This document shows, piece after piece, positions 38,327 through 46,042 of a stretch of DNA of 64,000 nucleotides. Under the pieces are notes generated by a model that had not been told where the DNA came from, made no database searches, and saw only the letters and a list, made by a program, of their open reading frames with translations. Source of the stretch: Flammeovirga pectinis (GTDB taxonomy: Bacteria; Bacteroidota; Bacteroidia; Cytophagales; Flammeovirgaceae). Position 1 is the stretch's first letter. Each line of letters begins with the position of its first letter. The translations under genes and the position numbers were made by a program. Location: positions 4,128,001-4,192,000 of the forward strand of contig NZ_CP034562.1 in assembly GCF_003970675.1 (NCBI RefSeq). The letters run 5' to 3'.

Positions 38327-39042
38327 AAAAGCTCCGCTAGCTAAAGCCCACAATCTCTTACCTTTAGAACTTAATTGAATTTTTAAATTATAGTTTGCTA
38401 AGATGAAAAAAAAGAGACAATAGTCGAAAAAGCGAAACGTGTTGTTCCTGATCTCAAAAACATGTTTGATCAAGTGTATCAAAACATGACACTCAGTGGA
38501 AAATCTTCTTCTACTTTTCAAAACTACATCCGTACTATCGCTAGTATTTCATTGTATTTTAAAAAGATTCCACTTGAACTTTCCGACGATCAAATTAATG
38601 ATTATCTGCTTCTTCTCAAAGAAAAACAAAACACTTATGTACTTGTTGTGGTAAAAGAGAGATGGTTATAATGCCTCGATTTGCTTCTCAAAGAGCTCCA
38701 CCAAATCAGCAAAATGTAACAGGAAATACTTTAAAGTAATACATTTTTACTTCATTTTTTTGCTTATGAAAGTAAGCCCAGAGGCATACACCCCAAACTT
38801 GATGAAAATACTAATTTCTCATTAAGTTGGGGAATCTAACCTTCTTGAAAAAGTAATAAATGAAGAAGAAAATGAGATTATAGTTATCTCAAAAAAAAAT
38901 ATGCATTAAAAAAGACCTCTCATGAAAATGAAAAGTCTATCCTAACTTCCTCCTACAGGAAATGTATTTCAAGCAAACAACGCCTTTGTTCAACTAGGGC
39001 TTAAATTTTGGCCTTTCAAGCCAATCTAAGCCCTAATTATTA
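38320..39042. mobile_element. Non-autonomous IS91-like element, long copy A
   Basis: About 720 bases, nearly identical to 41023-41743. Ends: GTTGAACAAAAGC on the left and GCCTTTGTTCAAC on the right, which are imperfect inverted repeats, followed by a TAGGGCTTA/TAAGCCCTA hairpin (38995-39035). Plus strand: the N-terminal SAM-like core-binding domain of a tyrosine recombinase (38462 on: MTLSGKSSSTFQNYIRTI, LSDDQINDYLLLLKE) runs straight into a tail in another frame (about 38637-38740) reading CCGKREMVIMPRFASQRAPP. That tail resembles the C-terminus of IS91-family Y2 transposases. It looks like an internal-deletion derivative of a recombinase-plus-IS91 unit. Confidence 0.75.
38462..38671 (+). 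pseudogene. Tyrosine recombinase N-terminal fragment (in repeat copy A)
   Basis: A 69-residue frame starting MFDQVYQNMTLSGKSSST. Residues 1-59 match the SAM-like N-terminal DNA-binding domain of XerD-like or IS91-associated integrases. The catalytic R-H-R-Y domain is absent because DNA has been deleted. The last residues (YVLVVVKERWL) are read out of frame through the transposase tail. Not expected to be active. Confidence 0.65.
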
Positions 39043-39049
39043 GCCTCTG

Positions 39050-40303
39050 TTATTTATTTTTTAATTCTTGAATTTTGTTTTTATAGTATTCCGAATCATT
39101 TAATTCAGCAGCCTTTTGCACAAAACTGATTGCACTAGCAATATCATTTTGTCCTTCATAATAATCAGCCATAGAGTCATAGGCATTTGCACTTTTAGGA
39201 TAATATTCAATAGCAAGTTCAAAATACATTTTAGCTTTCTTAGGTTGTTGCATATCCATACTCATATAACCTAACATATTCAATAGTTCTTCAGGGTAAG
39301 GGGGGGCGTCATATCCAAAATGTTCTTTGAGCTTTTGCTCTCTAAATTTTATGATACTAAAAAGTTCTTTTTGAGGTGTGTCAAATGAATTTATTTTAGC
39401 TGTATTTTCCATTTGGTACCATTCAAAAAATGATTTTAAGCCGTCCATAATTGAAGGAAAAGGAATGGTTCCATGTAAATCGTTGGGATAAAATTTCCAC
39501 TCAAACAGCAATCCGTTTTTAGCATTTTCCCTTGCCAATTTTGAAAAAGCAATATTAGAACGTGGAAATAAGGTGTAATCAGTTGTGTCCTGCATTACAT
39601 TGTCAATTGTTATTTCTGAATTCTGCATATGCAATTGACGACTTAATGATATAAATAAAGCTTTGTTTTTATAGTTCTGGGTTGCAAGTCTTTCTTCGGC
39701 CTCTTTTAGTAGCTTTTGGTTGTCCCAGTCAAGACTTGGATCAATGGCTAAATAATTAGCAAATAGATTTGGCTGATTAATTAATGTGGAAATCGTGAAT
39801 AAGCCACCGTATGAATGACCAATGAGTGTCCTATAATTACTAACTGGATATTTGTTTTCAATAAAGGGAATCAGTTCTTCCTTAATAAACTTCCTGAAAT
39901 TATCAGCCTCTCCATTTTTTTCTTTGAAAGGCATGCCGTATCTGGTGCTAATAGTCGAAGTAGTTAGGTCTCGAACCCTGTTTTCATCATTAGCAATCCC
40001 CACAAGAACCATTTCTGGGGTAAAACCACCACTGTAATAATTTTGGACATCATTTACGGTGGGTAAAAAGATTTCTCCATCTAAAATGAATACTACTGGG
40101 TATTTTTGTTCTTTCTCATGATTATAACTGGCGGGCAGTTGAATATAAACTTTTCTTGACTCACTAAGAATTTCGGAATATAGACTATCTAAAACACCTA
40201 CTTTTTGTAAATAGTGTTGATTTTTATTTTCCTGTGCTTTTACTAATTGTTGAAATGAAAAAATCAGAGCTATCGTTAATATTATTTTTAATCCTTTGGT
40301 CAT
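39050..40303 (-). CDS. Alpha/beta-hydrolase (Fes/esterase-D type) with C-terminal TPR-like tail, exported
   Basis: Start chosen at 40303 (MTKGLKIILTIALIF signal, ending VKAQ). The longer frame to 40384 would begin inside an attC-like palindrome. Length is about 417 residues. The esterase domain has YPVVFILDGEIF, the nucleophile elbow LIGHSYGGLFT (G-H-S-Y-G-G), an acid in AIDPSLDWDN and a His in the segment YPNDLHGTIPF. This is the putative-esterase/IroE/Fes family, which cleaves esters such as feruloyl or siderophore esters. The C-terminus (YPEELLNMLGYMSM to EYYKNKIQELKN) forms about two TPR hairpins. The gene sits in the cassette-like block, its stop 8 bases from repeat copy A. Confidence 0.85.
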   Translation of the reverse strand: MTKGLKIILTIALIFSFQQLVKAQENKNQHYLQKVGVLDSLYSEILSESRKVYIQLPASYNHEKEQKYPVVFILDGEIFLPTVNDVQNYYSGGFTPEMVLVGIANDENRVRDLTTSTISTRYGMPFKEKNGEADNFRKFIKEELIPFIENKYPVSNYRTLIGHSYGGLFTISTLINQPNLFANYLAIDPSLDWDNQKLLKEAEERLATQNYKNKALFISLSRQLHMQNSEITIDNVMQDTTDYTLFPRSNIAFSKLARENAKNGLLFEWKFYPNDLHGTIPFPSIMDGLKSFFEWYQMENTAKINSFDTPQKELFSIIKFREQKLKEHFGYDAPPYPEELLNMLGYMSMDMQQPKKAKMYFELAIEYYPKSANAYDSMADYYEGQNDIASAISFVQKAAELNDSEYYKNKIQELKNK

Positions 40304-40343
40304 TTTATTGTCTTTTATCTTTCTTGTTTTTCTTTCTATAATT

Positions 40344-40411
40344 GAGGCTAACATGGTTACTAAACTCGTGAGCGGTTGCGTCAACCGTGATTGGAGTTTA
40401 GTTGATGTTAG
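40344..40411 (-). repeat. attC-like site, strong palindrome
   Basis: On plus: CTAACATGGTTACTAAACTC ... GAGTTTAGTTGATGTTAG. The arms pair as CTAACAT/ATGTTAG and ACTAAACTC/GAGTTTAGT with unpaired bases between, plus an inner GGTTG/CAACC stem. This bulged, AAC/GTT-ended hairpin of about 65 bases closely resembles an integron attC. It lies between the stop of the 165-residue gene and the start of the esterase, as a cassette junction would. Confidence 0.6.
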
Positions 40412-40443
40412 AAACTGGTTTCACTTTTTATATATTTATTTTT

Positions 40444-40941
40444 TTATCGAACTATTTTGCTTAAAAACATCCTAAATTCTTTATCAAGTTGTTCAACATG
40501 TGATCTTAGAAGAAAAAAATATAAAACATTTAAAATTTGAAATAATAAAAACCATAGCGCTTTAGCTATTATACTTTGTTCAGTCATTGTTAAAAGAACT
40601 ATTGAATATAAAACTGTCATAAATATAACTAGTATTAATAACCAAAAGTACCAAGAATGAATTCTAGCTTTAATTAAAGTTTTATCATTAGTTTCTATTA
40701 TTTTTCCTTTAATATATCCAACAGATCTCCATGGTTTAAATATTCTTGGCATTTTATATATTTCAAATTCATTACTCATCAAAGTCAGTTCAGATGGTAC
40801 AAAACCATTTGAGGTCAAAAATCCAAACAATTCAGTTTTTGAGTTTTTAAAAAGTAATAATCTGTCATAAAATTCAATTGAATTTAAGTCCAACTTAATT
40901 TCAATATTTTTGGTTAATCTAAATTTATCTAAAATATTCAA
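40444..40941 (-). CDS. Hypothetical membrane protein
   Basis: A 165-residue protein. An N-terminal soluble part (to about 95; KLDLNSIEFYDRLLLFKNS, GKIIETNDKTLIKARIHS) is followed by two membrane segments (SWYFWLLILVIFMTVLYSIV and AKALWFLLFQILNVLYFFLL) and a short charged tail. No family is recognised. It is bounded by attC-like folds on both sides, so it fits a single-gene cassette. Confidence 0.7.
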   Translation of the reverse strand: MNILDKFRLTKNIEIKLDLNSIEFYDRLLLFKNSKTELFGFLTSNGFVPSELTLMSNEFEIYKMPRIFKPWRSVGYIKGKIIETNDKTLIKARIHSWYFWLLILVIFMTVLYSIVLLTMTEQSIIAKALWFLLFQILNVLYFFLLRSHVEQLDKEFRMFLSKIVR

Positions 40942-40957
40942 TTTTCTATTTTAATTG

Positions 40958-41029
40958 TTTCTAACGAAATTGCTAAACTACGACCAGCGGGTGTCTCACC
41001 CGATGGATGGAGATTAGCTATTGTTGAAC
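40958..41029 (-). repeat. attC-like site
   Basis: On the minus strand it runs from GTTCAACAATAGCTAATCTC to TTTAGCAATTTCGTTAGAAA. Outer arms pair (GTTCAACAAT with the AATTTCGTTAG end; GCTAA with TTAGC) and the centre has CGGGTG...CACCCG. GTTCAAC is a full match to RYYYAAC; GTTAGAA misses GTTRRRY at the last base. It directly abuts repeat copy B. Confidence 0.55.
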
Positions 41030-41743
41030 AAAAGCTTCGCTAGCTAAAGCCCACAATCTCTTACCTTTAGAACTTAATTGAATTTTTAAATTATAGTTTG
41101 CTAAGATGAAAAAAAAGAGACAATAGTCGAAAAAGCGAAACGTGTTGTTCCTGATTTCAAAAACATGTTTGATCAAGTGTATCAAAACATGACACTCAGT
41201 GGAAAATCTTCTTCTACTTTTCAAAACTACATCCGTACTATCACTAGTATCTCATTATATTTTAAAAAGATTCCATTTGAATTTTCCGACGTTCAAATTA
41301 ATGATTATCTGCTTCTTCTCAAAGAAAAATAAAACACTTATCTACTTGTTGTGGTAAAAGAGAGATAGTTATAATGCCTCGATTTGCTTCTCAAAGAGCT
41401 CCACCAAATCAGCAGAATGTAACGGGAAATACTTTAAAGTAATACATTTTTACTTCATTTTTTGCTTATGAAAGTAAGCCCAGAGGCATACACCCTAAAC
41501 TTGATGAAAATACTAATTTCTCATTAAGTTGGGGAATCTAATCTTCTTGAAAAAGTAATAAATGAAGAAGAAAATGAGATTATAGCTATCTCAAAAAAAA
41601 CTATGCATTAAAAAAGACCTCTCATGAAAATGAAAAGTCTATCCTAACTCCCATACAGGGAAATGTATTTCAAGCAAACAACGCCTTTGTTCAACTAGGG
41701 CTTAAATTTTGGCCTTTCAAGCCAATCTAAGCCCTAATTATTA
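41023..41743. mobile_element. Non-autonomous IS91-like element, long copy B
   Basis: Nearly identical to copy A (38320-39042) over its whole length with scattered single-base changes. The recombinase fragment here has an extra stop (AAA-TAA near 41330) and the transposase tail is also changed, so both coding remnants are free to drift. The right-end hairpin (TAGGGCTTA 41696-41704, TAAGCCCTA 41728-41736) overlaps the last codons of the 288-residue gene. Confidence 0.78.
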
Positions 41744-42600
41744 GCTTGATTTTCTTTTTTCAATTTCGGAATAATTATTAGAATTAAAGTAATAAAGACT
41801 GTAATTAAATATATTCTAAAAACTTCTTTAAAAGTATTATCAAGCCTTGTTTCAAATTCGCCTCTTCTAGGTAATAATATTATTTGATTACCCTCATTAA
41901 ATCGAAAATTACTTTTCGCATTAGGGTTAAGCTCCTTTTCGAAATAATCTACATTTTTAAAGTTATATGATTCTAAACTTTTCTGAATGTTCGATGAGAA
42001 AACTTTTTTATTAATAGTTATCCCTTTTTCATTTATGGGGCCATATAATGTTTTATTAAAGCTTAAGCCATACCAAATATTATCAGAATTTTTGAATTTA
42101 AATATCTTGTAAAGTACCAATTTCATACTACTACTTCTTGAAGGTGGTATGGTTTGAATATATTCTTGTTCAACATTAAGATCTAAATCAAAATTATCTA
42201 TAGAAAAATATTTTTGTTCTGAATGAAGTTTTATTTCATCCAAAGTTTCAACTTCTACTAAGTTGAAAAATAAATTTCTAAGAATTTCACTTCCAAATCC
42301 AACTAAAGTACTAAATATAGATACTACTAGAATTACATGGTATAAAAATGATCCACTTTCTCTTACTGTCTTTACATCAAGTCGTTTAATCCTTTTTTTA
42401 AGAAAAATGTTAACTAAAGAGAATGGTATGGCAAACAGAACAATAATATTAGAGAAACTATATGAGAAATCAGCAAAATCAAGCACATATACAATAATCC
42501 AATAAATAATTGAGTATATCACAAAAGATAAAATATTTACCAATAAGTATGGTAGAAAAATTTCTAGAATCTTAACTTTAATGTCTTTCATTTTCTTCAT
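41734..42600 (-). CDS. Hypothetical multi-pass membrane protein
   Basis: A 288-residue protein. Two long hydrophobic stretches are near the N-terminus (LEIFLPYLLVNILSFVIYSI, IIVLFAIPFSLVNIFL), a third is at about 85-105 (FLYHVILVVSIFSTLVGFG), then a soluble domain of about 140 residues and a final membrane segment (IYLITVFITLILIIIP). No family is recognised. Its stop codon lies inside the right-end palindrome of repeat copy B, so the repeat insertion or cassette junction may have set the C-terminus (ENQANN). Confidence 0.7.
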   Translation of the reverse strand: MKKMKDIKVKILEIFLPYLLVNILSFVIYSIIYWIIVYVLDFADFSYSFSNIIVLFAIPFSLVNIFLKKRIKRLDVKTVRESGSFLYHVILVVSIFSTLVGFGSEILRNLFFNLVEVETLDEIKLHSEQKYFSIDNFDLDLNVEQEYIQTIPPSRSSSMKLVLYKIFKFKNSDNIWYGLSFNKTLYGPINEKGITINKKVFSSNIQKSLESYNFKNVDYFEKELNPNAKSNFRFNEGNQIILLPRRGEFETRLDNTFKEVFRIYLITVFITLILIIIPKLKKENQANN

Positions 42601-42617
42601 TGAAGTCGGTAATAGTT

Positions 42618-42656
42618 CAAGCTAACGTTCCCGTATATGATCAGTCTGACGTTAGG
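42618..42656 (-). repeat. attC-like short palindrome
   Basis: AGCTAACGTTCCCGTATATG ... CAGTCTGACGTTAGGA on plus: CTAACGT pairs with ACGTTAG. It lies between the start of the 288-residue gene and the HerA stop. A TATATGCGTTGTTGTGTG block follows at about 42668-42684, whose inverted counterpart is near 45497-45515 beyond the SIR2 gene. Confidence 0.45.
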
Positions 42657-42691
42657 AAGATTGATTATATGCGTTGTTGTGTGTTCGTGCT

Positions 42692-44440
42692 TTATGATTT
42701 TGTTTGTTTCCTTAATCCAATTACTGCATTTTTAACGTCTTGTTTAGCATCTTTATCACTCCATTCTTTCCAAAATTTCACAGTTGCACTTTCCGGCTTT
42801 ATTGTAGGTTCATCAATTAGTATTCTAGTTGGTAGTAAAGAACAGTCGCCTACGACTAAAGCTTCTCCAATATCTAAAACAGGTAGAACATCTGTTAAAC
42901 CAGCGAGGTTGTCAGGTAGAAGTTTTTTAATAACTGATTGGTCTTCTGCATTAGATAGTCTCAATGAGATAAAATTATTACATTGACTTAATACAGTTCT
43001 ATTTACTTCTGATGGTCTTTGACTTATTACAGTTAGACTTACTCCATATTTTCTTCCCTCTTTAGCAATTCTTTCAAAACTTTTTAAACCTAAACTACTT
43101 GCAGAATCTTGACTAGTTCTTTCAGGTATGTATAAATGAGCCTCATCGCATAATAATGATATAGGATGTTGATTCTCTTTAGAAGTCCATTGTTGAATAC
43201 TGAAAACTAATCTAGCTACTAGGCCTATTATTAATGGAAGAACATCAGAAGGTACTTCTGAAAAGTCAAGAATTTTGACACCTGCTTTATTGGAATTTAT
43301 TTCAGAACCTAATATTAAATTTTCACATAATTTAGACATCCAATTAATATCTAGTTCGTCACTTGATATTTGAAATAAAAAACCAAGTCTTTTATCTTGA
43401 CTTTTAGCTTCTAACCTTTGGATGAATCTAGTAAGTTTCCCATTAAAAGGTCCTGCTTTATCCGAGCCAGCACGTGCACCAGCAACTCTTTTTTCATCAA
43501 GAGCTTTTAGTTGACTAACAACATTCTCTATTTTGTATGGAATTGGACTATCAATTGTTATTGTATCCTTAAATTCTGTATCTCCTATTGAATCTAAAAA
43601 TGCTAATTTTTCTTCAAATACTATTTTAGAAAACAACATTGCTTGATTTGGAGCATTACTATCGCTTCTGTCCAATAACATAGCTAACATTTCTTCATAG
43701 GATAATAACCAATAAGGTAACATTAAGATTCCCTTTTCTAGGTTACCTGTTTTACCTAAATCAGATGGAGTAGCAACTTTAAAGTGTTGTATTCCTTTAG
43801 CTTTAAAACTATCTGTACTATATTCACCATGAATATCGAATAAGAGTGCATTAGCCATTGGTAAAGTAGCAACTTGTTCTATTAGTTTAGCTACACACCA
43901 AGATTTTCCAGAGCCAGTACTTCCAACTATAACAGCATGCCGTTGAAATAATTTATCTCCATCTAAAAATGCTTTAGCTTGCTCGTCAATAGAATAATTA
44001 CCGATAGATAATGGAGTTGCATAATCTTCTTGTGTAGATATGGTTCTCATAAAATTAGTAATGTTTTCTCCTTCTAAAGAGAAGCACATTGCATCAATTT
44101 CTGGAACAGTATCTAAAGTTCTTTTAAATACATTTTCTTTTGAGCCATATTTATCTAAAATTGTCCCTATTAAATTGACTTTAATTATATTTTCCGTTAA
44201 CATAAAACTAGAAAGTTCACTGTTTTCAGCTTCTGTTTGGTCGTCAAATTGTTTTCTTGTAATTCTATTAATTATACCTATTAGGAATTGTCCAGATTTT
44301 GAACTTTTAATTGCTACAAGATGATTTACTTGTAAACGTCTTAATTTATCTAAATCTTCTATTTTAATAACTAATGTAGATGTATCAACACTGTATACTG
44401 TACCAATAGATTGATTATCTTCGAATTTGAATATTGACAT
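42692..44440 (-). CDS. herA: HerA-like ATPase of a SIR2-HerA defence pair
   Basis: A 582-residue FtsK/HerA-superfamily motor. The N-terminal HAS-barrel covers about 1-130 (NQSIGTVYSVDTSTLVIKIE), Walker A GSTGSGKS is at 173-180, Walker B ISLLCDEAHLYIPE lies in the C-terminal third, and the HerA-type SFERIAKEGRKYGVSLTVISQRPSEV with its Arg/Gln sensor follows. It forms hexameric rings. Its start lies 2 bases after the SIR2 stop, so translation is coupled. SIR2 plus HerA is an established anti-phage pair in which NAD+ is depleted on infection. Assignment rests on both genes being complete and adjacent. Confidence 0.9.
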   Translation of the reverse strand: MSIFKFEDNQSIGTVYSVDTSTLVIKIEDLDKLRRLQVNHLVAIKSSKSGQFLIGIINRITRKQFDDQTEAENSELSSFMLTENIIKVNLIGTILDKYGSKENVFKRTLDTVPEIDAMCFSLEGENITNFMRTISTQEDYATPLSIGNYSIDEQAKAFLDGDKLFQRHAVIVGSTGSGKSWCVAKLIEQVATLPMANALLFDIHGEYSTDSFKAKGIQHFKVATPSDLGKTGNLEKGILMLPYWLLSYEEMLAMLLDRSDSNAPNQAMLFSKIVFEEKLAFLDSIGDTEFKDTITIDSPIPYKIENVVSQLKALDEKRVAGARAGSDKAGPFNGKLTRFIQRLEAKSQDKRLGFLFQISSDELDINWMSKLCENLILGSEINSNKAGVKILDFSEVPSDVLPLIIGLVARLVFSIQQWTSKENQHPISLLCDEAHLYIPERTSQDSASSLGLKSFERIAKEGRKYGVSLTVISQRPSEVNRTVLSQCNNFISLRLSNAEDQSVIKKLLPDNLAGLTDVLPVLDIGEALVVGDCSLLPTRILIDEPTIKPESATVKFWKEWSDKDAKQDVKNAVIGLRKQTKS

Positions 44441-44442
44441 AA

Positions 44443-45471
44443 TTATTTGATTAGCTTAATAAATTGACTTAATTCCCAATAACTAACATCATCAATTATT
44501 TGTTCTCCAAATTTTGAAGAAAATATTCTTGAATTTTTTGAGTTACTTTTATCTTCTTCAATTAGAATATAATTAGGGCAATCATTATCAATAATAGTTT
44601 GTTTAGTTTTTGGTGTTAATTCTTTTGTAATTACTATAATTGGTTTTCCACTTTTAATTTGACCTGTTAGTTTTGGTTGAACATGTAAGTCATTAAAACC
44701 GTAACCGATACAAATAAAACCTCTAGCATTTTCAATCTCTGAATCTGCTTCTGTGAAAATGGTTCTAAAAGGTTCTTGATGAGTTTGAAAATATTTACTT
44801 AAACCAGGAGTTACAATTGAAGGTATGTAATTTTCAGGAATCGAATGCCTCAAAGGGAATTGAATATTTTCTTCACCTTTTGTTTTAAACCAATCAAGGG
44901 AACCATGTACTTTCCAAATATTTACTTGTCCTGAATATCCATTCAGACTTTTTAGATTATTCTTATGAATTGTGCTTGAGAAATATCCAATATGATTTTG
45001 ATTATAACCAGTACAGATTATTCCATTAGCAAAGCTCGTTGCATATTCGGCTAATCTATCATAATTAGTTGTAATTATTGAAGCTTTTCGTCCAGCAGAA
45101 GACAATAAGTGTTTTATTAATTCGGTGAGAGGGAAATCTATATTTTTAGAAATAAATTGTTCATAAGCTTTTAAGTCAGCAGTATTCACAGACTCCCAAG
45201 TCTTATTTACAATTTCGTTTAATACTTTATGATTTAAATTTAAATCTGAGAGAGCTCTTTCTAAGTCTTCTGTTTCATTAAATATTTTTACAAATTCATC
45301 GAATTGTTCTTTGTCCTCTGTTTCAGAAAAAGTAATGTTTTTTTTCAAGTATTCTCCCAAAGTCCACATTGAAGGCAATGAGAAAGGAACTGAAGCACCA
45401 CTTCCTAGAATTACAAGAGGAACATTGTTCGCCCATTTTTGAATTAGTTTTAAAAAATCTTCAATTTCCAT
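44443..45471 (-). CDS. SIR2-like NAD-binding effector of a SIR2-HerA defence pair
   Basis: A protein of about 342 residues, start chosen at 45471 (MEIEDFLKLIQKW). The frame also allows 45501, but that codon lies in an inverted repeat and adds a lysine-rich leader. SIR2 motifs: LVILGSGASVPF, IITTNYDRL with the Asn/Asp pair, IWKVHGSLDW with the conserved His, and FICIGYGFNDLHVQP. Such SIR2 domains cleave NAD+ in defence systems (also in Thoeris and DSR). The C-terminal part carries no extra domain that I recognise. Partnered with the HerA gene directly downstream. Confidence 0.9.
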   Translation of the reverse strand: MEIEDFLKLIQKWANNVPLVILGSGASVPFSLPSMWTLGEYLKKNITFSETEDKEQFDEFVKIFNETEDLERALSDLNLNHKVLNEIVNKTWESVNTADLKAYEQFISKNIDFPLTELIKHLLSSAGRKASIITTNYDRLAEYATSFANGIICTGYNQNHIGYFSSTIHKNNLKSLNGYSGQVNIWKVHGSLDWFKTKGEENIQFPLRHSIPENYIPSIVTPGLSKYFQTHQEPFRTIFTEADSEIENARGFICIGYGFNDLHVQPKLTGQIKSGKPIIVITKELTPKTKQTIIDNDCPNYILIEEDKSNSKNSRIFSSKFGEQIIDDVSYWELSQFIKLIK

Positions 45472-45501
45472 TAATTTTTTGCGTTTTTTTGGGCATGACA
45501 C

Positions 45502-45540
45502 ACAACAATATACAAACGTATTACCGTTTATATTATTTGC
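45502..45540 (-). repeat. attC-like palindrome upstream of SIR2
   Basis: ATACAAACG (45511-45519) faces CGTTTATAT (45525-45533) with one unpaired base. ACACACAACAATATAC lies alongside and is the inverted partner of GTTGTTGTGTG near 42674. It marks the probable right boundary of the cassette block. Confidence 0.45.
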
Positions 45541-45953
45541 GTTTATTTCTGTTTTATTTCTTTGAATAAGGCGATAAATACAAGCATATATTAATATCTT
45601 ACAATAAAAGTTGTAGGATATTTTTTTTGCAGAATATATTTTTTGCGTTTATCCAATTGTTAACACACTACTATTAATGGAGATATAAGTTTGCTTTATT
45701 TTAGTTTTAGTCGCCAGAAAGAAGAAGTTTATTAACCATAAGTAAGTTGTTGATTATAGAATTGAAATACAAATTCCATACATAAATTAACAATCATTAA
45801 TGTTTTAAGTTTCTAGTCCCGACACTATTAAAATTAGAATGTTTTAATCGCTTACTGAAAATGAAAATTTTAAAATCAATTCGTGAGCAAATGCAATTCT
45901 TCCCTTTCATCTACTCAAAATGAAAACAAAACAGTTGGTTAAGGAAATTTGGG
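45541..45953. other. AT-rich intergenic stretch, nothing recognised
   Basis: About 410 bases with stops in all frames. TTTGCGTTTAT occurs twice (about 45535 and 45644) and may belong to the cassette boundary or a promoter. Otherwise empty. Confidence 0.45.
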
Positions 45954-45978
45954 CATAAAAAAATCCCTTTAAGGGATA
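45954..45978 (-). terminator. Terminator after the IS30-type HTH gene
   Basis: ATCCCTT/AAGGGAT stem with a T7 run following on the minus strand (A run at about 45957-45963 on plus), about 65 bases past the stop at 46043. Confidence 0.7.
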
Positions 45979-46042
45979 TCAACTTGAAAAAATTGTAAGA
46001 AGTGAGGAGATTTTTAGGTGTAAAGAAGCAATTAAGAAAGGG

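Noticed and set aside
38294-38521. Minus-strand frames MKSRRRFSTECHV... at 38294 and 41018
   Set aside because: They are antisense to the tyrosine-recombinase fragment in the repeated element and are identical only because the DNA is repeated.
38995-39035. TAGGGCTTA...TAAGCCCTA palindrome as an attC site
   Set aside because: It lacks a matching AAC on its other flank and is part of the repeat's right end at three copies; a subterminal hairpin or terminator of the element fits better.
40304-40384. Longer N-terminus for the esterase (MTQPLTSLVTML...)
   Set aside because: The extension begins inside the attC-like palindrome and places a basic stretch ahead of a good signal peptide that starts at 40303.
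45472-45501. Longer N-terminus for the SIR2 protein (MSCPKKRKK...)
   Set aside because: Its ATG lies in the inverted-repeat boundary and the added residues come from a homopolymer-rich leader; MEIEDFLK at 45471 is the more natural start.
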